Positions 10,354 to 23,208 of a stretch of 64,000 nt of DNA are shown here, one piece after another. The DNA is from Allacma fusca. Its lineage: Eukaryota > Arthropoda > Collembola > Symphypleona > Sminthuridae. Position numbers and translations under genes: made by a program. The notes under the pieces are model-generated. The model was not told the DNA's origin. It did not search any database and was given only the letters and a program-made list of their open reading frames with translations. Where the stretch lies: contig OX359247.1 of assembly GCA_947179485.1 (NCBI GenBank), forward strand, positions 51,185,131-51,249,130, given 5' to 3'. How positions within the stretch are numbered: position 1 is the stretch's first letter; each line of letters opens with the position of its first letter.

Positions 10354-12666
10354 ATGGATCCACCCAAGAATTCTTCCAACACTAAACCAGACCAGCAACA
10401 TGCTCCTTATTCTAGTAAAGGTATTTCTCACATGGTAGCAGCTCGCCGTGTAGATGATAAGAAGAAATCAAAAGGCCAGAGAGAGCCTTTTGTTAGATGT
10501 CAGAGTCAAAGGTCAAAGTCTCAATCAACTGAGAACAGGAAGAGTAACAAACGACAGTCTCGTCAAAACACATCAACAAGTGATCATTTCACTTTAACCA
10601 ATGCTTGGGATGACGACTTCCAAGATTCGGATTCTAAAATGGATGAATATCGGATGTTTGTAGCAAAATTCAAGGAGAAGTTTAATAAGCCTTACACTGA
10701 AAGTATCACTTCACCTTTCTATCCATCGCCTCCCACTGACGCCGTCAAAAACATCACACAAGACTGCCAAACAACCTCAGGAGCGGAAGTAAACGGGAAC
10801 GTGGATAAGAAGTTTTCCTGCAATTTAATTGGACAAAATAATATGAATGACTCATTGACAAAATCTCCAGAAGATACAAATAATGTTCCGCCGAGTGAGT
10901 ACTCCTCATCCATCCTAGAAACAGTTTCTTCACAATGGCAGGACTTGGCACATGGTAGCCACATTCGCAAGACTACCTCAATCGAGATGATGAAGAGATC
11001 GATATTGGTTGCCACGGAAGCTAGTATGGTATTAATGAATACCTTATTTAAAGATGCTCTTCATGACCCAAAATCTCCAGCTCGGCTGGTGGATTCAGAG
11101 TTGTTCCAAAAATTCATTCTGGTAGAGACTAAAGTAGAAGCTCTGGAGAAGGCCGCGAGTATATTCGATGCTGCAAATAAATCGATTGTAGAGTATTTGC
11201 GAACTCACAACCGTTCATCAACGGACTCGGATTTACCACAAACGAGCTCCGATTTAGGCCAAATTTCAGATATTTGTGTTGAGAAACTGGAGGTCCAAGA
11301 ACTGTCACTGTCACTCCTGGATGCGAAACAGTCACTGGATAGTACGGATTCAAGACAATTGGACGATGAGGTTAATGGAAGTAATTCTGCATTTCAATCA
11401 ACTTCAACTTCCGCCCAACCTCAGTCTATTTCTACAGTGCTTCCCCAAGATTCAGAACATTCAGCTAAATGGATTTACAACAGCGATACGGACAAGAAAC
11501 GACTGCAGATGACAATGTCCACAGCCCAGGAACCAGGGTTCCTTTTGCAGAACATAATATGTCAGGATTTGGAGTTCCATCTGAATTTTGTGGGAAACAC
11601 TCGAAAAGTGAGTTCCCTGATATCCTCATCAAGAGCTAGAACCAAAACAATAGCCTTGACACCATTCCAGCTTCTGGATATCATCGACCAGTGCCTCACT
11701 CACCTGACCCTGCGTTTAGGTTCAACAAACCAACACCTCCAATTAAGTTCCCAAAGACTTGGGGAAGTTGTAAAAGACTACACAGAAGGAAGACACGGTC
11801 ATTACTCCAAATCATTGAAGAGATCCAATATAAAGTTACAAGGTTTAAACAACTTTGCAGGATTCGTTCTTCAAATTACAAGAGTTGTTACAAAAATCAG
11901 CGAGAAATTGCTCAGCTCTTTTGATGTACTAGTGAAGCTCAATGAAATTCTCCAGGAAACGGATGCAGGGGAAGAGAAACATGATACTGGAACAGACTTG
12001 GTGCAACCAGCACCAACTCATGAAGCCATTGTTGAAGTTGTGTCGATCCTCGATGAGCTAGAAAATGCTTTAGAAATAGGGAGAAATACATTTACTGCCA
12101 TTTATTCAAAACCCACTTCGGATTTCAAGATGAAAAAAAGCTTAAGAGAAATTTTGGATGGACTATTTCAAGCACTGATGGAGTTTGATATGAAAAATTA
12201 CATCGATTTCGGCTCACTCTTAATGTCCGTAGTCAGCTGCACTGCTAAGTTGAGGGATTGTACAGGAAAGCCCAGATTTGATGTTACAGTCCGGATAAAC
12301 ATTCTCGATAACTTGAAAAAAATCAAGGTTAGCATTTCAGAGCTACAGGGGACTTCAAAAAGGATGAATTTCGTTTCGGGATACCTTGTTTCCAAATCCT
12401 TGCTCAACTTAAAGAATAACCGGGAGGCTGCTAAAATCCTGGAGGAGAAACAATCCCAGATCAAGAACATTCCTTGGTACAAGCGGCGACTTTTTTCCAG
12501 AGTCCTGGAGCGAACCTACAGCATGATCAGTATACCATCACCGGTTACCATGCTCAGCGAAAATGAAGAAGATCTGGGACTAAATCCAGCTGAAATCACT
12601 GAATCCAGTCATTATTCTACAATTTCCGCTGAAAATGAATCTCCCCCTTCCTCTATTCATACATAA
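10354..12666 (+). CDS. Unrecognised 770-aa protein, single coding exon
   Basis: One open frame of 771 codons starts at an ATG and ends TAA; such length cannot arise by chance in this AT-rich DNA. I do not recognise the family. Residues about 1-110 are Lys/Ser/Gln-rich and probably disordered, with an acidic patch (WDDDFQDSDSKMDEY). Residues about 110-180 and 290-370 are also Ser/Thr-rich. The remainder, particularly about 190-290 and 410-720, is predicted by eye to be helical with heptad-like spacing, suggesting a helical-bundle or coiled-coil scaffold. The C-terminus is Ser/Glu-rich. There is no signal peptide or membrane segment. An intron acceptor at about 10271 suggests a 5' UTR exon. It could be a lineage-restricted cytosolic or cytoskeletal protein; function is unknown. 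Confidence 0.8.
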   Translation: MDPPKNSSNTKPDQQHAPYSSKGISHMVAARRVDDKKKSKGQREPFVRCQSQRSKSQSTENRKSNKRQSRQNTSTSDHFTLTNAWDDDFQDSDSKMDEYRMFVAKFKEKFNKPYTESITSPFYPSPPTDAVKNITQDCQTTSGAEVNGNVDKKFSCNLIGQNNMNDSLTKSPEDTNNVPPSEYSSSILETVSSQWQDLAHGSHIRKTTSIEMMKRSILVATEASMVLMNTLFKDALHDPKSPARLVDSELFQKFILVETKVEALEKAASIFDAANKSIVEYLRTHNRSSTDSDLPQTSSDLGQISDICVEKLEVQELSLSLLDAKQSLDSTDSRQLDDEVNGSNSAFQSTSTSAQPQSISTVLPQDSEHSAKWIYNSDTDKKRLQMTMSTAQEPGFLLQNIICQDLEFHLNFVGNTRKVSSLISSSRARTKTIALTPFQLLDIIDQCLTHLTLRLGSTNQHLQLSSQRLGEVVKDYTEGRHGHYSKSLKRSNIKLQGLNNFAGFVLQITRVVTKISEKLLSSFDVLVKLNEILQETDAGEEKHDTGTDLVQPAPTHEAIVEVVSILDELENALEIGRNTFTAIYSKPTSDFKMKKSLREILDGLFQALMEFDMKNYIDFGSLLMSVVSCTAKLRDCTGKPRFDVTVRINILDNLKKIKVSISELQGTSKRMNFVSGYLVSKSLLNLKNNREAAKILEEKQSQIKNIPWYKRRLFSRVLERTYSMISIPSPVTMLSENEEDLGLNPAEITESSHYSTISAENESPPSSIHT

Positions 12667-12669
12667 TTT

Positions 12670-13900
12670 CTTAAAATTATTAACAAAAATAATTGTAGTT
12701 CCTACATGCTACAATTCTATTCTACCATTCATTAAAGCGACGAGAAACATTTGTAAGTATGAGTGTAACTAATCATGTTGTTACAATGTGAATAGCAGTG
12801 CTTAAACTTTAAGCAATAATTAAATGCATATTTTCTTAACCCCATTTTGAAACCCTGACTCAATATCTATACAACAGAATAAGAATTTATTCTTTAATGT
12901 AGATTATTATGACGGCTGACATATTTCCCTCAAAGGGTTTGCTAGTGTATGTGTGGTGCCATCTACAATCAAAGCTAACTGCTTATTTTTTGTATACTTT
13001 TCCATAATTTTTATTACGGAACTGAATTGTTGGGAAAAAATTACATTTAGAGCCCAGAAGCCAAGTGTGTGTGTCTACCTGGCATAAATTCAGAATGTAA
13101 ATGTATCCGCACAATACAAACTGACAATGAGTGTAGTAAGTTGCGACGTAGAATTGCAATCTGAGGTGTAATGTTTATTGCGTGCTATATACTATGCTTT
13201 ATTTAAGAATTTCCAATAAAGGAGAGTGAGACGTTTGTGCTGGCGCAAATGAAATTGAAAGTGAACTATTTTGAATTAAAAATATACATAAACAGAATGT
13301 ATACGGTCAAGGAACACCGAAGAGACCGACGTCGATGACTGACCTAATGAAATTTATTGGTTACACGATTTCTACACAGTATACTTCTGTATACATAAAG
13401 GTTGTAAATACAGATACTACATCTGTAGGAACTGCATAGTTTATTAATTTCCTCCTTTCAGTAATCCTGAAACAGATAAAGTAAATACTACGTATAGAGA
13501 AATCCTTTTACCTTCAGCCGCATAGCTTGAGCCATTGTAAATAACCCACTGTAAGAATTTCTCACACTTGAGTTATTTAGTGCTTAATTTTTTTTTTAAA
13601 TGTTATCACTAACGAGAAAAATTGCAATGCACTTTTATGCAAGTCTGGATAAAAGACAAATCTTCGTGCTGCAATGAGCCTTAGTATTCAAGTCATTCCT
13701 ATTTAATTGCACAATCTCTTCAGTTTTTACGATAACCATCAATGAGTTTAATTGCTCGCTAAGGTAATAATAAACAGAAAGTGCATTCTCAAGTCTCGAC
13801 ACGTACCTTCTACATATGAATGGTCTGAGAGTCCAACCAATAACAGGTACATAATCACAGATCCTGTAGAGGGATGGCAAAAAAGGCAAAACCTCCACAT
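12670..13900. other. Intergenic stretch, no supported gene
   Basis: This is the 3' flank of the 770-aa gene. AT-rich sequence with an AATAAA near 13217 and no convincing exon. A minus-strand frame at 13635-13898 has no domain signature. Confidence 0.4.
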
Positions 13901-13908
13901 ACGTATGT

Positions 13909-14210
13909 CTACGTCCAAGTTCTCAATGTGTGATGATAGTCTTCATTAAATAGTTTGCTTGCCCTTTCCATGAATGGCTCATTCAAGTAAAGATTGAGTA
14001 AAGTTTTTTTTTTGATACGAGTGAAAACTACCTCTTTGCCATTGACAAAGTATAGATTGCATTTCATGAATCCAACCATGTCGAAAATGTGTCTGATATC
14101 ACAGGACAGGAGCAATGGCTTGGCCTTGGTTTTTGGGTCAAATACACACCACTTATAGATAAACTCCTGTGACATTATACCCAACTTATCTACAGGTTTG
14201 ATGTGCACCT
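13909..14210 (-). CDS. Possible exon or small gene, unrecognised
   Basis: An open minus-strand frame of about 100 codons ends TAA at 13909. It can start at a splice acceptor (TTTGCAG, about 14211) or at the ATG at 14175-14173, which would give 88 aa. The composition looks protein-like, with Trp, Cys, Phe and Pro spread evenly, mixed charge and a basic stretch (TRIKKK). I see no known motif. It may be the last exon of a gene whose other exons I could not find, or a transposon fragment. Confidence 0.33.
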
Positions 14211-14229
14211 CTGCAAACACTGATTCATT

Positions 14230-17200
14230 TCATCTGCAGGATATGCAACGTATGTGTCTATAATAAAATCATCATTTGGGGTAGGGAATCAATTAACATA
14301 ATAGCATCACATAATAAACTTTCTTCAAAATAAGAAATGACATTGAAAGTTCTATTTAAGGAACACGACTTAAACTATGCAAACGATTTCAAGTATGAAA
14401 CTCGGGCTTCCAAAAATAACCCCTGAACAAATATAATTACTTTACGACTGGTCCGTTAATATTTTGTGGTAATCCTTGAGCATTGTTTTCTTTCATCTTT
14501 ACATATATTTGGAAATCCAAGTAGAGTCATATTTTTTTGAATGAACTTATCAAAGTGTTCGGAGTAATTTGTATGCAGGCCAACTCATATATGTAATCAG
14601 ACGCAACAAGTCTTACGCTATTTTACTCAAGGTGTGATCCAACACCGCCGATGAACTTGTTTCTGTCAAAAGTATTACAATATCGTGACACCTGAACTCA
14701 CCTCTGATTTTGAGCCATATGTCAAAATAAAGCTTATCATGTTTTCATAACTTGATTCTAGACCTTGTTGGTTGAGTTATATCAATTGTGTCACTCTATC
14801 AATATTGGCACTGGAACGTCAAAAACAATACATGTCTGTCCACATTGATTATGCATTACATAGGGTTACAGCTTGCAGTTCCAAATGCGATTTAGGCCAA
14901 CTCAAGTAGTAGGCTCTCGATTCTCAAGCAGTGTCCAAGTCTGAAGTCAAGTACTTGTCATATATCATACCTCATTGTAATTGACCCTATCAGAGAATTG
15001 ACAGAATATTTATGATAGGATGTAACATACTTGTATATATAATGCCTGGACGGTCCTAAATTTCCAAACGGTCTTTTTTTTTACAGCCATATACATGTCG
15101 TCAATTAAAACTTTAAATTGAGTATATTTGCAAGTGTGTTATGAAAAGCGTTATTTATAGATATACATACATAGATAATGGAATGTCTAGCAAGTTTTTA
15201 ATAAGCAAAATAAAGGATGCGATTTTTTTAAAAATAAAATACTCTGATAAAAAATGCACTGCCTTATTTTCCCAGGTAATGAATTCCAAAGTGAACTCCT
15301 TTTGAAGCACTTACAGACTTTCGATTTTGCTCCTTAGCCAACTAAATTTTTCGTTCATTCGAAACAGAAAAATTAAATTTCTGTGAAGTGCATATATTGT
15401 ATATAACTACTGATAAGTCATATAAGTGCATATTTAGGTATTACCTATTGTACTAGATATTATCAACTCCACACTTCTGGGAAACATCCTTTGCTGTCAA
15501 CGTGAATAGACTCGAAAGGAAAGTTACACGTAATTATTTGGTAAGCCTAAAATGCATTTACAATATTCCTAATTACAACTGTATGGTTAACAAGGGTCGT
15601 CGTCATCGTCAAGTACAATATCAAGACACTTGAGACTTGTTCAAAGCCCAAAGGGAGAACAAAATCCTCATGAGAAGTTCATGCCCTGGCTCAAGGTAAG
15701 CCGTACGAAAGAAGGTCGGCAGAGGATTGGAAAATTTATAAAATTGTAAAAAATAATTAAAATCCACAAATGTACTGTACCACAAACAAGCCAAACTCGA
15801 ACCACAATGAAATGACAAGCTTTACAGAGAAAAGGGAAAAAGTCAGAAAACAGTTTCTGATGTGGAAATCTTCGTAACGTATATAAATATCAGCATTTAG
15901 GTAGGAATGCACACAGGGAAAAATTTCTACTGGGTCGTTGACATGCTCTACCGTTGATGAACAATAAATTTGTAAAGAATGATATGTGTCTGCAGAGACG
16001 TTGTAGCTCATAAGGCAGGTATGCATTTACCACCAAAATCGATACCATAATGAATGAAGACCATGGAACAAATGGCAGGGCTGGGAGATACAATGAAAGA
16101 TGGAAGCTTATCTCCCTTGGGTATATGCACATTTGCTTTAATTAAATCGTTTTTCCACGTCTTTGACGTAAGGGATAAGTTCATATATGTAGACGTATCT
16201 GGACGTGCCGCGTGACTATGAAGGTATGTCAATATGTCTTACTTCAAAACCCATCTACCCTTATATCAACTTTTACTTTTAGTACGTACATCATCATGCC
16301 TTTCATTTTTTTATTCATGCATATATACAATCTATGAATTATGAGCACCCTCATCTACACATCTCATTATTCCCTGTTTTGTTCGGCCAGTGAGTAAGTA
16401 TATTAAATTGAAAAAAAAATCAAAGCTATCCACGCCTTCCTTCCCTTTTTCATTTTGATTGAATGTGCAATCATGGTTAACTGTAACGAAGAAAAGTGCC
16501 GAGAAACATATGTGGTCATATGTATATTGATAATGAGATCAGTAAACATTATTCACGTGTGCCTGGCATATCTGTAAGTATATGCTTTGTATGTATGTAT
16601 GTACATAATTAGATATAATTACGGGACCCCTATAATTATGCATATAAAAATAATACACATGTGTCTGTGATTACATAGGGAACGCTCTTTGATCAAACTT
16701 TGCCAAAAGGTGTCCTTTCCCAGGTACAAATTCTACTTGTATTTGAAAGGATTTTACCCAAAAGGCTCTTTTCCACATTCATCTCATATTCCAGAGACTC
16801 CCCCCTGCCCACAATGTAATAAATGGGATTAATCGTGCAGGGCGAGTGGAACTATTTGTAAATGAGCTCCCTTCAAGGCTCTTTTTTTGGCACTATTGTC
16901 ATGCGAACCCGCGTAATTGCTCTGCCGTCATTCATAATTGCCCCACAAAAATTAATTATGCAAGCTATTTCCATCAGAAATAATACAAATAGATAATAAT
17001 ACTCCGTCTGCTATTTTTACCTCATCCAAACACTTGTCAGCTAATTATAGACAGGGGGAACAAGTCAAGCAACTACAATAATACATCTGCTCAGGTCTCG
17101 GATCTTTACATTGGATTTGGAGGAATCACATTCCAAAGGTCTAAGAACATTTGTACTCACAATCAGTTGTCTCATTTGTTATCCCTTAATAAATCGTATG

Positions 17201-19780
17201 GATTCTTTTAGTAAACATCTGAGTGACAATTAAATGTAATTATATGTTTCTATTAAAATAATTACAATGGAGTATTTATAGGCGGACCGTAATAATAGTA
17301 TCGAGAGCTCCTATACAGCAAATGAGAAGATCCCATAAATTCTTTTATCCTTCTACACGGATATACATACTTACTCTAACCGCAGAGAAACTTAACTACG
17401 GAGAAGGCACGTGTGGAAACTCAACATCCAGGGATATGGAGAAGAAAAAACATTCATCGGCAAGAAAATCAATGTCAAAGTCAAAGTCAATTAATTCTTT
17501 AATCATTCCTGCCGCCCTTGCTTTTATCTTTTAAATTAAGATTACGATAATGGAATCTGAATTAAAGATCAGGCCAGTCAGTTAAATGTAAAAGGATTGC
17601 GTAAATGTCCATTATATAGTCAGAGGGACAATTGTCTGCTCCTACGTAATAAATGACAAACAAGTAATTACATATGTAATTATGTGTAATTATTTATCTC
17701 CAATTAGTATGTACTTCTGGAAAAGTGACTTCACCTCTGTCCCCCCATGAGTATCTTATTTGAACTTAATCATCAGAAAATGGCTAATCTTGAGACGAGA
17801 CTCCAATTTGGCAATCTTATGGTCGTATATAGTGAGTGTGTGTGACTGACTGCGTGAATGTCCCTTTGGAATATGGGATATACAATATCCAATTACCATT
17901 ACCACTCAAAATGTGGAAATACTCACAGTAATGTATCATTGAGGTTATAGAGAGCATCAACACCATGTTACAATATTGATATCTACCTATGTAGGTATCT
18001 ACAAGATGGTCCATGTTTGTACTTCATACAAATGAGAGTAATTATACAACTTCGTTACAGATAGGTCATTAATGAGTTTTACTTGGAACTTACTAATATC
18101 CTCTAAAATTATTGTGTACTATTTCTTGAATAAGAGTCTTCCTTACAATAGGATTTTACACTTGGTGACACTAATTTGTGGATACATTGTAAGTTTCAGT
18201 ACCTGGGATTTTGACGATTTTAAGAACAGAAAGGCTTACAATTTTAAACTTTTAAAGTACAAATTTTTAGTGTTTAAGTGCAATTATAGGGTGCACTAAG
18301 AGTAGGAAATGCATCCCTTTAACTCACCCAGACCTATGAGCGTTCACTTTTAGTACTAAGGCTTGTTCTTGTACCCCTGTCAATTATTCCCTTTCCCCGA
18401 TCACATTTAAATCATCTTAACGATGGAAATTGAATTTAATTACAACAAATAACAACTTGATATAAAACAAGTGTCAGTGGAGGTAATGAATGAAGAACAA
18501 CTGGGAGTAAGAGACGTGTCTAGTGTCTACTTATGTGTATCAGTCAGTCCATATAATATCCGTGTGTACCTAAATACATGAGAGGGAGGTTAATAGTAAA
18601 GTAAGCATATTAACAACAAGATAACAGGACACATCGTACCATTTTTCCCTTTCCTCTTGTAGTAAGTATGTATCTATGTACATACATTCAATAGTAACAC
18701 TACTAAAAGGCCCTACTGCTATTAACTCGCAATTTACTTTTCCATTCTTAATCTGCTCGTTCACGCTCCACTGTTCCCATATATTTCTCTCCCTCATCTC
18801 TCTTCCTTCAAATTTGAGTCGAGCTTTTGATGTGCTTTTTATTGTTATTATTAACATTCAGCTCAGACTAAGAGAGTACAAGTGTAGATACTGTACTCGT
18901 GTACTGTATTGTCTTGGAGGAGAAACTATCTTTGGGGGATAGGAACACTCCTTGTATTTTGTTTCAGGATATTTTGTTTTTTTTTTAACAACCACAGTGA
19001 CTTTGATATTTCACCATTTCAATGGGAGACAGGTGGGAATAATCTAAATGGAAATCAAAGGCTGGGAAAGTGCGTAAAGGAAGAATAACATTGTGGAAGT
19101 GCGTTTATCATTGAGTCTCTGATTATATTTTTCTTCGATCATCCCTTGGATTTTTCCCTTAGCTTTATTTTATTTTTTTTGCTATCTCGTTAAGTATTCT
19201 ACCCGCAATTTATGTTAATAGTCCGTCCTACAGTGTGGATGCTACTCCCTTGGGATTGTAGGTGCACGTCTTCCCTCAATTGAATTGAATAGCACTGGGA
19301 GGTGAGTCTGGCCGTGTCTTCATTGCTGTATATGATTATTGTTGTAGTATTTATTATTGACAAGTTAATTGGTGGTTTAGTCTGACAGACCCACTGACTT
19401 GGATGCAGGCTTGGAGGAAGTGCCCAAGTGATATTGTTGAGTTGAGGAGCTTCATTTCTAGCATCCTGGTCTGTTGCTTTAGTTTGTTTGTGGATTAGTT
19501 ACTTCGTGACTTTCGTGGCATCCTTGCCAAGCTCCTTAGGACTTACATTCCAACAATCCACAAGTTTTATTAGTTGGTTTAGATTTCAGATTTTATTACT
19601 TACTCTAAGAGTTGAGGCGTCATTTTTAATAAAATGGGGCAGAGTGAGACAAGCTGGTAAAAAGTGAGCCATATATCTAGTGCCATAATTAAAATCCTTA
19701 TATATTTCTATATTCCAGGACATTGGCAACTTATTTTGAGTTGTAAATAAAAATTCGGAACTGGTCGACAAGATACTAAA
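14230..19780. other. Gene desert rich in TAATTA-type words
   Basis: No exon chain can be supported over 5.5 kb. Parts of it, particularly 16600-17720 and 18400-18900, are dense in TAATTA, ATTA and ATGCAAAT-like words, for example several within 17650-17710. Such words are typical of homeodomain binding sites but are also common by chance in AT-rich DNA. Several short frames are present, none with coding features. Confidence 0.35.
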
Positions 19781-19792
19781 AATACATCCAAA

Positions 19793-22158
19793 ATGTTCAC
19801 AAAACTCAAAAGTACGGAAATGTTCGCAGATGGGAAGTTTGCTCAAGTGCTTTTGCTCAGCGGCTGCTTCATGCTCATTTTCACAGCTTTTATGACCACT
19901 TGTATCATTGAGGTGAGTTTTTTTTTTACTTTTAGGATAAAAACTAAGAAAAATATTTACGTTATTTATCTTCTCATTAGGAATTATTACATGTAGGAAT
20001 TTGCATGTACTCAATGACATGAATGATTACTGTTACCTTTTTTATACTCATTTCCAGCAAACTGTGATTGACAGTGTGAAAAAAGACGATCCGTCCTTCA
20101 CCGGCGATGGTTACACTTCCCTTGCCATAATATACGCTGTTTTTGCGATTGTAGCGTGGATTTCGCCCTCTATTGTCGCCATACTTCATGCGAAAAAAGC
20201 CCTCTTTATTTCTGCTCTATTCTACCTTCTCTTCATTGTTGGGTTTTTGTATCCCAGGGGCTGGTTACTCTATTTAACTTCTGCAACTATCGGAGCTTCT
20301 GCTGCCATCTTGTGGACAGCTCAAGGAAACTTTCTGTCATTGACTTCCTCCCCGCAAACCATCTCTCGCAACTCAGGCGTGTTTTGGGGAATTAATCAGT
20401 GCAGGTAATTTTGTGAAGAGATGTAAATCATTATATATGCATGAATTTTATCACGGGCTTATTTTTTAAATTCAGGTGCGGAACTAAACAATATAAATGT
20501 TCTCTTGTAATTTTGCAGTTTATTCTTCGGAAACATTTTTGTATTTTGGCAATTTTATGGGAAAACTCACATCGATGCGGATACACGCTTTGTGGTTTTT
20601 GTTGTCTTGTCCGTCGTCTGTTTTATTGGATCTCTCTGCTTCCTTTTCCTCAAGGATTTAAGGTAAATTAACTTCATATTGATAATTGATACTTCAACAT
20701 GAACTTTCAACATGTTATAATTTGTGTGATCAGTTTTTCGGTCGAGATAATATTGCGGAGTACTCTGTATATATATACAGATAATAAATCTTTTTCTAGT
20801 ACATGGTACATTACGTGGGCTAAATATTACAAAGTACCATTTCCACAGGAGATACCGTTTAAATAGCATTGGTTATGAAATGTAGATGGTACTTTTTAAA
20901 ATGTAGCCTATAAATTACAAATTACTGGCTTAACATTTGACAATTTGACTTGAACAATTTGAACCCTGCTTTTGAGTGTCAAAGATGTAACTCTAATTTT
21001 CTTTGATGAAAAATAGGGCTGAACCAGCTGCGGCTGCGGAGAGTGATAATGAATCTGTTGGGAAACGAAGCAATAGAAGGAACCCTAGCGGTTTGACCAC
21101 TGCTTGGAATGCCATGAAGGAATCTTTGAAATTAGCAATTACACCTCATATGCTCCTTCTGTCAGTCACCAGTTTGTACACGGGACTCGAGCAGTGTTTT
21201 TACAGTGGAGTTTATGCCTCTTCTATTGGATTCACTAATGCTTTTGGAGGGGATGCGAAGAGATTGGTGGGTCTCGTCGGGATTTTGATTGGTGTTGGGG
21301 AGGTCACTGGCGGGGGCTTGTTTGGGCTTCTAGGACCAGTTACAACCAAAAAAGGTGAGGATTCCTGGGTTTCGGATATTTCTTCGAATGATTTTAAAAA
21401 AGATTTTTATTTTATGGCCCAATCATTCTTGACGCATCATTGACGCATCTTCCATCATGATGAAAGCAGAGATCCTACCGAACACATGACATATTGTGGT
21501 TTTGCAAGGTTGAGAAAGAGATACATTTAATTATGTCGAATTTCCTTTACAATTTCCAGGTCAGACCCCTATCATCGCACTGGGTTTGTTTACACATATT
21601 ACCTGTTTCGTTTTGGTCTACTTGAACTTGCCGAATGGGGCTCCTCTGGGAGCAACGGATGAAGTCTCTTACTTTACTGAACCGTACGTATCTGTAGCGA
21701 TACTCTGCGCATTTTTGCTGGGTAATTTTTATTTCCGTAAAATATATAATCTCCCTTAACTTTTTCCCATCCTTTGAAAAGGGAATATGAAATATTATTT
21801 TTAAATTCCAGGATTCGGGGACGCATGCTTTCAAACTCAGCTCATATCAATGTTCGCCTCGGGCTACAAAGAAAAATCCTCTGCAGCATTCGCTATTTTC
21901 AAGTTCATCCAATCAGCGGGCTCAGCTGGGGCATTTTTCGCTAGTTCCTACATGGGACTTTACTTGCAGCTCGGGATTCTAGTCATTATGTGTGCCTTAG
22001 GATCAGTCCTGTTTGCATTTGTGGAGTGGCAAATTAAAAAGAGGAAGGGTCTAGAAGACTCTCTTAAAGCCAGTAAAGAAGACTCTGATGGAGATGCCCC
22101 ATTGGCCGGGGACAGTCTGACAGTGGAGGTGGATGAGAATTCCAAAAGCAGCCTTTAG
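19793..22158 (+). CDS. UNC-93/MFSD11-like membrane transporter, 6 exons, 485 aa
   Basis: This is a polytopic membrane protein of the UNC-93 branch of the major facilitator superfamily. Exons are 19793-19912, 20058-20404, 20519-20662, 21017-21354, 21560-21721 and 21812-22158; all GT-AG introns are phase-consistent and total 486 codons including TAG. The diagnostic family stretch is WTAQGNFLSL near residue 134, followed by FWGIN-QCS and, across the junction, LFFGNIF. About ten to eleven hydrophobic helices are visible, with a charged loop in the middle (RSNRRN, about residue 221) and an acidic Ser-rich C-terminal tail, as in MFSD11. MFSD11-type proteins are orphan transporters and the substrate is unknown; UNC-93 in nematodes regulates a potassium channel. 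Intron 3 carries a decayed MITE (20813-20913). Confidence 0.92.
20813..20913. mobile_element. Decayed short palindromic MITE in an intron
   Basis: The sequence GGGCTAAATATTACAAAGTA opens a degenerate inverted repeat that closes with the complementary words ending GTAGCC. It matches, with many substitutions, the nearly perfect 106-bp hairpin at 58962-59067, including the internal AAAGTACCATTT and GGTTATGAAATG-type blocks. It lies in intron 3 of the UNC-93-like gene. Confidence 0.6.
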
Positions 22159-23208
22159 TTTCTATTAACTTGTATAGGATTTTACATTAATATATATTTC
22201 ATATATTTGTTTCTTCGAAAAACTACTTGCCAAATATGTCAGGAGGCTCTGGAAGCAGACATTAACGACTTATGTGTAAATACAAACGTATAGCTTTATT
22301 TTATCCCCTCCCCCCAATATCTTTACTGTTTGATACTAACCAAAGTTTCCTTGTTGAATTTATGAATCGCAGGTTTGAAGTCCAGGTATAGCTACCATAC
22401 TCCTTTTGGATAATAATACTTTTAGATTTTTTTAAAATCCCTTCGTTTTTAGTTAGAAATTGAATTAATTATTTTAATGTGTAGAAATTAAAGTGAAATA
22501 ATAAAAATACTACGTAGCTTTACAAATCATAGGTTTTTTAAAATTATTTTGTCCTCCAAGGTTGAGTTTGAAGTTCATGCACACAAGAATGTCTTTTTAA
22601 GCACGAAATATGTCATTCTACAAAATTCTTTAAACAGAATTCATAGAACGGTGCTTTGGCACAAATATTATGTGAGCAAATTCTATACAATAGACTCAAG
22701 CATGGCAGTCTCACAATGTAACCTAATGGGTTTATTGTCAAATGAACTCGCAATATGTGAAATCAGTGATTTCCAGTGTCAGACATTGAATAGACACAAA
22801 ATCAAAATGAATAATAATTCGTGGAGAGTCATATCCAATGTATTTTATAACTCAGCTGAGTTTATTTAAAACTGTCAGAATGTCAGCATGTCGTCGGGCG
22901 TCAAGCCGAAAATATAATGCCTTAATTTTAACTTACTAGATCCTATTCAAACAAATCCCTCCACTGAATTCTTCATGTAAAAATCATTTGAAATTAAAAA
23001 CTTTTAAAGTCATCAACTACACCAGTGAAAACTTAAAATATTAATTATTACAAATTATTTGAAAACAAATTTGACAACATATCCTGTAATTTGTATTACA
23101 AATTATTTGTAGGTAAATATAAATATATATTAGCATAGCAGTAAAATTTAAATGAATGCTCCTTCCATATATGTATACTTGCAATAAAAATGTCAAATTT
23201 ATAATTTA

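Noticed and set aside
17322..17534. 70-codon frame with a Lys/Ser-rich middle and hydrophobic end
   Set aside because: Short, AT-biased and isolated in the gene desert; no homologous feature visible.
19586..20020. 144-codon minus-strand frame
   Set aside because: Antisense to the first exon and upstream region of the UNC-93-like gene, with no domain; the sense exon chain explains the region.
22549..22869. 106-codon plus-strand frame after the UNC-93-like gene
   Set aside because: Low-information composition, no ATG with context, no splice signals and no recognisable motif.
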